The translations under genes were made by a program, and so were the position numbers. This document shows positions 1 through 4,553 of a stretch of 8,189 nt of DNA, piece after piece (the first letter of the stretch is position 1; every line of letters starts with the position of its first letter). The stretch is taken from contig JAKIZN010000061.1 of the NCBI GenBank assembly GCA_022708005.1, positions 1-8,189 of the forward strand. The letters run 5' to 3'. Under the pieces are notes generated by a model, which made no database searches, was not told the DNA's origin, and was given only the letters and a program-made list of their open reading frames with translations. Source of the stretch: Bacteroidota bacterium. GTDB lineage: Bacteria; Bacteroidota; Ignavibacteria; Kapaibacteriales; UBA2268.

Positions 1-69
1 CTCGCCGATAACGTCAATAATATCGGCTTGCAATTTCACTTGCTCTATGGTTGCATCAGAAATTCTCAT
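1..69 (-). CDS. dnaG: DNA primase DnaG, N-terminal fragment (runs off left edge)
   Basis: Only the first 23 codons are present, read leftward from the ATG at 69-67. The peptide begins MRISDATIEQ and continues through a QADIIDVIGE stretch. This matches the family's N-terminal helix just before the CHC2 zinc-binding domain, where DnaG proteins typically read as a T/A-DIVD-lIgeyV segment. DnaG synthesises the RNA primers for DNA replication. Its start lies 2 nt beyond the folK stop codon, so it is almost certainly the third gene of the folB-folK-dnaG transcript, possibly translationally coupled. The zinc ligands, TOPRIM domain and helicase-binding domain would all lie outside the window. The call rests on a short stretch, so a different protein with a similar helix is possible but less likely. 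Confidence 0.72.
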   Translation of the reverse strand, partial: MRISDATIEQVKLQADIIDVIGE

Positions 70-71
70 CG

Positions 72-572
72 CTAAATTATCGACGCTTTTTTAACAACTG
101 AATTATCATTGCACTCATCAAGCAATAATTTAAGCGTTTTCTTGAAAATCGGATGAACGTAATCGGGCGAAATTTCGACCGCTGGCACTAAAACAAATCT
201 TCTATCTTGCAAACGGCTATGCGGAACAGTCAAATCGTCGCTTTTAAAAATATGGTCGCCAAAAAATAAAATATCTATATCAATTTCCCGCTCCGTCCAT
301 CTTTCGCGCTCTTGCCTGCCAAGCAATTTTTCAATAGATTTCACAAATTTTAAGCACTCTGCTAATCCCATATTGGTATAGCCCGACACAACTAAATTTA
401 GAAACCAAGGCTGTTGGCTATGTCCGACAGGTTCAGTTTCGTATATAGAAGAAATTTTGCTGATAGCTATTAATCCATCTTTCGCAAGCAGCAATATAGC
501 TTTTTCGATAGTGCCTTTTCTATCGCCGAGATTTGCCCCAATTGAAAATAGAATAAAGGTTCTATCACTCAT
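72..572 (-). CDS. folK: 2-amino-4-hydroxy-6-hydroxymethyldihydropteridine pyrophosphokinase (HPPK)
   Basis: This cytosolic enzyme transfers pyrophosphate from ATP to 6-hydroxymethyl-7,8-dihydropterin, the step before dihydropteroate synthase in folate synthesis. With the start at 572 the protein has 166 residues, normal for HPPK. Visible family motifs are GANLGDR (12-18), YETEPVG (44-50), the catalytic block GRxxxxxWxxR (85-95) followed by the Mg-binding DID (98-100), and PHSRLQDRR (117-125) with the conserved His and Arg residues. An in-frame ATG at 611 would add 13 residues and overlap folB by 47 nt. I prefer 572 because it begins 2 nt after the folB stop, mirrors the 2-nt gap to dnaG, and starts close to the first beta strand. 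Neither start has a clear Shine-Dalgarno sequence. It sits directly downstream of folB, the preceding pathway step. Confidence 0.95.
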   Translation of the reverse strand: MSDRTFILFSIGANLGDRKGTIEKAILLLAKDGLIAISKISSIYETEPVGHSQQPWFLNLVVSGYTNMGLAECLKFVKSIEKLLGRQERERWTEREIDIDILFFGDHIFKSDDLTVPHSRLQDRRFVLVPAVEISPDYVHPIFKKTLKLLLDECNDNSVVKKASII

Positions 573-954
573 ATTGAGATGTTCGTTCAATTGTATGCTC
601 GGCTTCGACATATTCAGTGAAATTTCTCAAAGGTACAGACATTTTTCTGATTTTAACGGTTGATTTTTGCAAATGGTCATATTTTTCCATAAGCATATTT
701 GCAATTTCGCTCGCTAAAGTTTCGATTAAGTTATAGCTTTCTTCGGAAATAATATCTGAAACTGTATCTATTGCGTCTTCATAATTCACTGCATATTTGA
801 CACCGTCGTTGATAATAGCGTTAGTAGCGTCGTAATATAATTCGAGATCAACTTCATATTTGCCGCCAATTTCTTTTTCAGATGGCTTAACGCCGTGGAA
901 CGCAAAAAACTTAACGCCTTTAACGCTTAGCTTTGTCAAGTGTGTTATTTTCAT
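565..954 (-). CDS. folB: Dihydroneopterin aldolase
   Basis: FolB converts 7,8-dihydroneopterin to 6-hydroxymethyl-7,8-dihydropterin and glycolaldehyde, producing the substrate of the HPPK encoded next. The 129-residue product is full length for the family (about 120). Recognisable signatures are FFAFHGV (16-22), the substrate-binding acidic residue E26 in PSEKEIGG, YEVDLEL (33-39), AVNYED (55-60), NLIETLASEIA (75-85) and the strand VKIRKMSVP with the conserved Lys at 104. The ATG at 954 gives a sensible start; no Shine-Dalgarno sequence precedes it. It is the first gene of the leftward folB-folK-dnaG cluster, back to back with a rightward glycosyltransferase. I found no clear promoter for this direction in the 84-nt divergent gap, so transcription initiation is unresolved. 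Confidence 0.95.
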   Translation of the reverse strand: MKITHLTKLSVKGVKFFAFHGVKPSEKEIGGKYEVDLELYYDATNAIINDGVKYAVNYEDAIDTVSDIISEESYNLIETLASEIANMLMEKYDHLQKSTVKIRKMSVPLRNFTEYVEAEHTIERTSQYE

Positions 955-981
955 TTTTTACTTCGATTTCGTAAAACAAAA

Positions 982-1011
982 TTGCAAATTAATAGGTTTT
1001 TGCTATCTTTG
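982..1011 (+). promoter_or_regulatory. Bacteroidetes-type promoter for the glycosyltransferase gene
   Basis: TATCTTTG at 1004-1011 matches the Bacteroidetes -7 element TAnnTTTG exactly. A TTG at 982-984 lies 19 nt upstream, the usual position of the -33 element. Initiation a few bases downstream would leave a leader of about 20 nt before the ATG at 1039. The match to an established consensus and the correct distance to a real gene support it; it has not been tested experimentally here. Confidence 0.65.
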
Positions 1012-1038
1012 CAAATTATAAATAATTTAAAATGTAAA

Positions 1039-2154
1039 ATGAAAATATTGGTTGTCAATTGGCAGTGTATAGCTAATCCGTTCGGAGGCGGCGCCGAAGT
1101 TCACTTTCACGAAATTTTCAAAAGAATAGCAGCTAAAAATCATCAAGTTGTGCTGCTCGCTTCAATGTTCGACGGAGCAAAGCCTTATGAAATAATAGAT
1201 GGGATTGAAGTTTATCGAGTGGGCAGTCGAAGTTTTTTTAATTTCCACGTTAAAAAAAATGTAAAGAAATTAGATGAGAAATATAATTTTGATATAATTA
1301 TCGACGATATTAATAAAATTCCGTTCTATATGCCAAGATATGTGAAAAAGCCATTTTTGGCAATTAGCCATCACTTTTTTGGTACGAGTATATTTCGGGA
1401 AGCGAGTTTGCCCGCGGGCATGTATGTTTTGATAGCCGAATATTTGATGAAATTTATATATCGCAAAAGCCCTTTTGCAGTTGTTTCGCAAAGCACGCTT
1501 GACGAATTTGTCGAAAAAGGCTATGATAAAAAATATTTTTCGATTATACAAAACGCCATTGACGTCGATAAATTTGAGTTCAAAGTAGGCGAAAAAGAGT
1601 CTGCTCCAACTGTTGCATATTTTGGCAGGCTAAAGAAATATAAGAGCGTGGATCATTTGCTTCGAGCCTTCGCCATTGTCAAAAAAAGCGTTCCTGATGC
1701 AAAGCTCCACATACTTGGTCGCGGCGATTTCCGCCCCGCTTTAGAAAAATTAGCGAAAGAACTTGGCATTGAAGACGCGACTACATTTTTCGGCTTTGTG
1801 TCGGAAGAAGATAAAGTTTTGCTGCTATCAAGGGCTTGGTGTGTGGTTAATACTTCGATGAAAGAAGGCTGGGGCATAACTAATATCGAAGCGAATGCCG
1901 CTGGCACTCCAGTTATTTCTGCAAACTCGCCCGGTCTGCGGGATTCCGTGAAGGTTGGGCAATCTGGTATGCTGTATAAATATGGCAATATAGAAGAATT
2001 GGCTGATGCTATAAAAAGCTTGATGCTTGATAATGCTTTGCTGAACGAGCTTTCCGAAGGCTCTGTTGCGTGGGCGAAAACATTTAGCTGGGATAAATCT
2101 GCAAGCGAAATGCTAGAACTGATTGAAAAAATAGTCGGCGATAGTGCTACTTGA
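1039..2154 (+). CDS. GT4-family (GT-B fold) glycosyltransferase
   Basis: This is a retaining glycosyltransferase of the family that uses nucleotide sugars to build cell-surface polysaccharide or glycolipid. The 371-residue product has the two Rossmann-like halves of a GT-B enzyme. The N-terminal half begins MKILVVNWQ and carries a glycine-rich FGGGAEVHFHEI segment (15-25), typical of acceptor-side GT4 N-termini. The C-terminal half starts near AYFGRL (193-198) and includes HILGRGD (224-230). The hallmark E-x7-E motif is E276 and E284, in KEGWGITNIEANAAGTPV. There is no signal peptide or transmembrane segment, so it probably acts at the inner face of the membrane. A GTG at 940 in the same frame would add 33 residues, but these overlap folB and the promoter, so I use the ATG at 1039. 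No neighbouring surface-polysaccharide genes reveal donor or acceptor. The stop overlaps the convergent araC stop by 8 nt. Confidence 0.9.
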   Translation: MKILVVNWQCIANPFGGGAEVHFHEIFKRIAAKNHQVVLLASMFDGAKPYEIIDGIEVYRVGSRSFFNFHVKKNVKKLDEKYNFDIIIDDINKIPFYMPRYVKKPFLAISHHFFGTSIFREASLPAGMYVLIAEYLMKFIYRKSPFAVVSQSTLDEFVEKGYDKKYFSIIQNAIDVDKFEFKVGEKESAPTVAYFGRLKKYKSVDHLLRAFAIVKKSVPDAKLHILGRGDFRPALEKLAKELGIEDATTFFGFVSEEDKVLLLSRAWCVVNTSMKEGWGITNIEANAAGTPVISANSPGLRDSVKVGQSGMLYKYGNIEELADAIKSLMLDNALLNELSEGSVAWAKTFSWDKSASEMLELIEKIVGDSAT

Positions 2155-3124
2155 TACCTTTTTGGTATGCTTTGGGATTTATACCAAATTTGTCGCGAAA
2201 GTCGCGAGATAAGTGCGCGGGACTGCTAAAGCCAAGTTTATAAGCTATTTCTGTAATTGTCAATCCTTTTTCGAGCAATGATTTAGCTTCGTCGAGTCGC
2301 TTTTCACGAATGTAGCTAAATACAGTGCTGCCAAAAACTTTTTGGAATGCTTTGTTTAGCTTTGTGTGCGTCATGCCGATGGATTCAGCCATTTGCGTTA
2401 GGGACGGCAAATTAGCGTAATTTTGTCTAATGAATCGTTCCAATTCTTCTACTTTTTTAATATCTTCGCGGCTAATTGGTATGGCGACCCTATCGGAATA
2501 ATCCTCAGAAATTTGCGAAATTATATGCGTCATAAGTTCGAGCGATTTAGCTTCCAAAAACATTTTTCGTGGCGAACCAGAGAACATATTTGCTATTATT
2601 TGATTGCATGACATATTCATTAGTGGGTTCATTCTGCTTGTCAAGATGAACGGAGCGGAACTTTGCGACCATATAGCGTTATAGAGCAGTTCGGGGAAAT
2701 CGGGTATTTCTTGATATACAAACTGCCGTAAATATTCTGGCGAAACGTGCAGCGAGACTACTTTTAGCGGCTCGCTACCGGATATTCGCATCGTTCCAGA
2801 AGTATTGGGCAGGCAAAATACAGCGCTGCTGCCCGAGCTAATTTCAAGAAAACTTGCGAAGCCAGATGTTTGGCTAATTTCAATATTCATTTTGCCCGAT
2901 AGGCAAAACGCAAATTCAAGCGGGGCGTTATCGATAGAAAAGTTTACCGATATATTTCTTTTGAGCTTGTATTCATTGACTATTAGCTTAAGTCCGTCGC
3001 GAAGTTCCACTTCTTCTTTAAAGCCTTTTTTTAATTTTTCCGATATAGAAAAAAGCGGAAAGCCTTTTAGAATTTCGCCTAATTTCCCAGCTTTAAGGTC
3101 TACCGAAAATTTATAATCGTCCAT
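2147..3124 (-). CDS. AraC-family transcriptional regulator (PchR-like architecture)
   Basis: The 325-residue protein has a C-terminal AraC/XylS DNA-binding domain with two helix-turn-helix units. The first is at about 241-262 (SLTQMAESIGMTHTKLNKAF) and the second at about 289-312, leading into FGINPKAYQ at 313-321. The N-terminal 200 residues form a beta-rich sensor region ending in a helical segment FLEAKSLELM (189-198). That layout resembles the PchR-type siderophore regulators, in which a sensor precedes an LEAKxLELL-like linker. It would bind DNA and usually activate transcription when a ligand is present. No siderophore uptake or synthesis gene is visible, so the ligand and regulon are unknown; iron control is only an analogy. 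The ATG at 3124 is preceded by a weak purine stretch (GAGAAG). The possible target promoters in reach are its own and that of the lipoprotein gene. Confidence 0.92.
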   Translation of the reverse strand: MDDYKFSVDLKAGKLGEILKGFPLFSISEKLKKGFKEEVELRDGLKLIVNEYKLKRNISVNFSIDNAPLEFAFCLSGKMNIEISQTSGFASFLEISSGSSAVFCLPNTSGTMRISGSEPLKVVSLHVSPEYLRQFVYQEIPDFPELLYNAIWSQSSAPFILTSRMNPLMNMSCNQIIANMFSGSPRKMFLEAKSLELMTHIISQISEDYSDRVAIPISREDIKKVEELERFIRQNYANLPSLTQMAESIGMTHTKLNKAFQKVFGSTVFSYIREKRLDEAKSLLEKGLTITEIAYKLGFSSPAHLSRDFRDKFGINPKAYQKGIK

Positions 3125-3152
3125 AGTCTTCTCAAAACAAATATTCTTGTTT

Positions 3153-3257
3153 GAATCACGATTCTCAAGATTAAAGGATTAACAAGATGGTCTTGCCTGC
3201 TATTCAATTTTCTTCCTTCTTATCATAGTAATCATATAATCCTGAAAATCCTGATTC
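3153..3257. repeat. Imperfect inverted repeat with 32-nt arms upstream of araC
   Basis: The left arm at 3153-3184 and the reverse complement of 3226-3257 agree at 25 of 32 positions without gaps. The shared pattern is GAATCA, GATT, TCA, GATTA, then GATTA. Within each arm GATT-containing words recur at roughly 7 to 12 nt spacing. The 41-nt centre, 3185-3225, shows no pairing that I can see. The element looks like a degenerate dispersed repeat or a small MITE-like relic rather than an operator, because the arms are long and imperfect. It fills most of the gap between araC and the lipoprotein gene, so it may lie in the araC leader or promoter. Confidence 0.6.
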
Positions 3258-3265
3258 TGACTGTA

Positions 3266-3303
3266 AAAATAGATGTCCTACACCTCGAAGGTGTAGGACA
3301 TCT
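3266..3303 (-). terminator. Likely intrinsic terminator of the lipoprotein gene, built from palindrome copy 1
   Basis: Read on the minus strand, the lipoprotein stop at 3351 is followed 47 nt later by the 15-bp hairpin and then at once by ATTTTTA, a five-T run. A strong stem followed by a T run has the layout of a factor-independent terminator. On the plus strand the same hairpin is followed by GGGGAAA, so termination should work in one direction only. The second copy of the palindrome has no T run on either side. Confidence 0.55.
3271..3303. repeat. 33-bp perfect palindrome, copy 1
   Basis: The arms AGATGTCCTACACCT (3271-3285) and AGGTGTAGGACATCT (3289-3303) pair perfectly over 15 bp around a 3-nt CGA loop. 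An exact reverse complement of the complete 33 bp, loop included, occurs at 4229-4261. The two copies bracket the lipoprotein gene. Adjacent sequence is also partly shared: GGGGAAA follows this copy and TTTCCC precedes the other, so homology extends past the palindrome on the gene-facing side. Confidence 0.95.
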
Positions 3304-3350
3304 GGGGAAATATGCATTCTCGTTTGTTACCTTATGTAAAACGAATTTAG

Positions 3351-3890
3351 CTAAAAGTTCGCGCCTTTCATTGTGTCTGCTGGCACTAAAGAACCCTCGT
3401 TATCGCCTTTTGAGCGAGGAATACTCGAAATACCGCTTACTATTACCCACTTGTCTTTTTCTCTTCTCAAAGTGCGGGCTACGCGAAGCTGGTGAGTAGC
3501 CTCAGAATTTTTCTTTTTAACGTATAACTGCACTCCATAAATAATTGATGCAAAGTTAGCGTTTGGATCCATCTCAATAAATACATCGTAAGGTTCGCCG
3601 TACTTTGTAACGTCATATTCTTCCCACTGTTGCAACATTTTTTGCTTGTATTCGGTAAATGAAGTGATAACTTCGCCCGAATCAGTACCAAAGAACCTAA
3701 CCTCTCCCGCGAGCGTCGGAATCATAGCACTAAAATCTTTTCTATTGGACGCTGCGTGGTAATCTTTTATAACTGCTAAAATATTTGCTTTCTCCAACTT
3801 GATCCTTTCTGGTGAAAGGTAGTGCGATTCTCCTTGGCAAGAAATAAATAGCAGTACAATAACTGACAGAATAGGTATTAACTTCTTCAT
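3351..3890 (-). CDS. Lipoprotein with NTF2/SnoaL-like domain, function unknown
   Basis: The 179-residue product starts MKKLIPILSV, followed by a hydrophobic stretch and FISC with Cys18, a lipobox-like signal peptidase II site. It should therefore be a membrane-anchored lipoprotein in the cell envelope. The mature part, about residues 33-157, resembles the NTF2/SnoaL-like fold: an N-terminal helix with IKDYHAASNRKDF, then FFGTD (66-70), W89, the strand LYVKKK and a closing strand WVIVSGISSIP. The fold is used both by small enzymes and by binding proteins, and no catalytic set is evident, so I assign no reaction. The ATG at 3890 is chosen because AGGAG ends 5 nt before it; an in-frame upstream start at 3932 would spoil the signal peptide. 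This is the only gene here with a strong Shine-Dalgarno sequence, and it is flanked by inverted copies of one palindrome. Confidence 0.82.
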   Translation of the reverse strand: MKKLIPILSVIVLLFISCQGESHYLSPERIKLEKANILAVIKDYHAASNRKDFSAMIPTLAGEVRFFGTDSGEVITSFTEYKQKMLQQWEEYDVTKYGEPYDVFIEMDPNANFASIIYGVQLYVKKKNSEATHQLRVARTLRREKDKWVIVSGISSIPRSKGDNEGSLVPADTMKGANF

Positions 3891-3895
3891 AAAGA

Positions 3896-3900
3896 CTCCT
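3896..3900 (-). promoter_or_regulatory. Shine-Dalgarno sequence of the lipoprotein gene
   Basis: AGGAG on the minus strand lies 5 nt before the ATG at 3890. It fixes the start of this gene. It stands out because folB, the glycosyltransferase and uvrA show no such motif and the kinase has only a short AAGG. Confidence 0.8.
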
Positions 3901-4151
3901 GCATTAGAATTAATCATTTTCCATATTAACACTTTTACTGCCTAAAAGTTACAAAATTTTTATAGAATTTCAAAACATTTTTAGCAATTATAGTGTTTAA
4001 TAAAAACATTTTTTGCTCAAATATAAAGATTAATAATTGCGATTTTTATTGTAATCAGCGGGAAAAATTAAGTAATATTCTGATATTTTATAGAATTTTG
4101 TATAGATAAGAAATTTTTAGAAGCAAATAAATCCCAAAAAATTGGATTTAT
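3901..4151. other. AT-rich intergenic leader region without a recognisable gene
   Basis: This stretch upstream of the lipoprotein gene is strongly AT-rich with many short A and T runs. Apart from the candidate -7 element at 4018-4025 I find no hairpin, coding potential or repeat in it. The repeat island begins at its right end. Confidence 0.6.
4018..4025 (-). promoter_or_regulatory. Candidate -7 element for the lipoprotein gene
   Basis: On the minus strand these bases read TATATTTG, a full match to TAnnTTTG. I see no TTG at the expected -33 position, and the local sequence is so AT-rich that a chance match is quite possible. If real, the transcript would have a leader of about 120 nt. Confidence 0.3.
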
Positions 4152-4180
4152 TTTAATCTCGAAAGGATTTGATGTTTGCA
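4152..4180 (+). repeat. Left arm of 29-nt inverted pair bounding the repeat island
   Basis: This segment matches the reverse complement of 4441-4469 at 26 of 29 positions. The longest shared block is GGATTTGATGTTTG. Weaker similarity continues inward, with AAAATAA and TGCA on both sides. In this copy the AATC/GATT mini-stem is partly eroded; in the right copy it is perfect. Confidence 0.85.
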
Positions 4181-4192
4181 AAAAAATAATGC

Positions 4193-4210
4193 AATAGGAG
4201 CTTTCCTATT
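4193..4210. repeat. 7-bp hairpin inside the repeat island
   Basis: AATAGGA at 4193-4199 pairs perfectly with TCCTATT at 4204-4210 across a GCTT loop. No T run follows on either strand, so terminator activity is not indicated. Confidence 0.7.
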
Positions 4211-4228
4211 ATCTATTCGCTGTTTCCC

Positions 4229-4261
4229 AGATGTCCTACACCTTCGAGGTGTAGGACATCT
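4229..4261. repeat. 33-bp perfect palindrome, copy 2 (inverted relative to copy 1)
   Basis: The 15-bp arms are identical to those at 3271-3303 and the loop reads TCG instead of CGA. The whole 33 bp is therefore the exact reverse complement of copy 1. TTTCCC precedes this copy, mirroring the GGGGAAA after copy 1. There is no adjacent T tract in either direction. Confidence 0.95.
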
Positions 4262-4277
4262 TAAAACCAAATTGTAA

Positions 4278-4305
4278 CGAACCCAAAGGGTCCAAATGTT
4301 TGTAG
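4278..4305 (+). repeat. Degenerate internal copy of the hairpin-plus-ATGTTTGTAG unit
   Basis: A small stem ACCC/GGGT with an AAA loop (4281-4291) is followed by ATGTTTGTAG at 4296-4305 and then AATAAT. The same order, a short GC-centred stem and then ATGTTTG(T/C)A and an A-rich tail, occurs in the two outer arms. The stem sequences differ while the tail is conserved. Confidence 0.6.
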
Positions 4306-4325
4306 TAATGAATAATCGGCGGTTT

Positions 4326-4425
4326 ATACGACTCCGTAGGAGTCGCATTGGGTTAACATTATACGACTCCGTAGGAGTCGCATTGGGTTAACATTATACG
4401 ACTCCGTAGGAGTCGCATTGGGTTA
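4326..4425. repeat. Tandem array of 35-bp units, 2.9 copies, each with a 7-bp hairpin
   Basis: Units start at 4326, 4361 and 4396, exactly 35 bp apart. The first two are identical and the third is identical for its first 30 bases before diverging. Each holds CGACTCC and GGAGTCG around a GTA loop, followed by CATTGGGTTA. There is no unique sequence between units, so this is a plain tandem duplication, not a CRISPR array. Confidence 0.95.
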
Positions 4426-4440
4426 TGCAATCTTATTTTC

Positions 4441-4469
4441 TACAAACATCAAATCCCTTCGGGATTAAA
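4441..4469 (-). repeat. Right arm of 29-nt inverted pair bounding the repeat island
   Basis: Partner of 4152-4180 in opposite orientation. It contains a perfect 6-bp stem, AATCCC/GGGATT, with a TTC loop at 4452-4466, next to the conserved ATGTTTGTA read on the minus strand. Confidence 0.85.
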
Positions 4470-4505
4470 CCCAAATAATGTATTAGAAACCTTTTGATAC
4501 AGCCC

Positions 4506-4534
4506 CATCTGGAAAACACTAACGTTCTCGTTTG
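4506..4534. repeat. Short repeat shared by the 3' flanks of two genes
   Basis: This segment, 20 nt downstream of the kinase stop, starts CATCTGG and ends TTCTCGTTTG. The same two blocks at nearly the same spacing occur at 3299-3326, 25 nt downstream of the lipoprotein stop and overlapping the end of palindrome copy 1. The middle is similar but not identical. Both copies have the same orientation relative to the upstream minus-strand gene. Confidence 0.55.
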
Positions 4535-4553
4535 CCAATGAACTATTTTAGCC

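Noticed and set aside
940..1038. Upstream GTG start extending the glycosyltransferase by 33 residues
   Set aside because: The extension overlaps the folB start and the good promoter, and family members begin at the MKILVV strand.
1653..1988. 111-codon minus-strand frame inside the glycosyltransferase
   Set aside because: It is antisense to the conserved C-terminal GT-B domain with no ribosome site or family signature.
2154..2168. ATACC-TTTTT-GGTAT hairpin at the convergent gene ends
   Set aside because: The stem has only 5 bp, the T run is in the loop, and it lies inside the araC coding end; it is not a convincing terminator.
4148..4348. Small minus-strand reading frame of 66 codons
   Set aside because: It is made almost entirely of the palindromic and tandem repeats and gives a low-complexity Arg-rich peptide with no domain.
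4326..4425. CRISPR-like array of palindromic repeats
   Set aside because: The intervals between the hairpins are identical, so there are no spacers; it is a plain 35-bp tandem repeat, and no cas gene is near.
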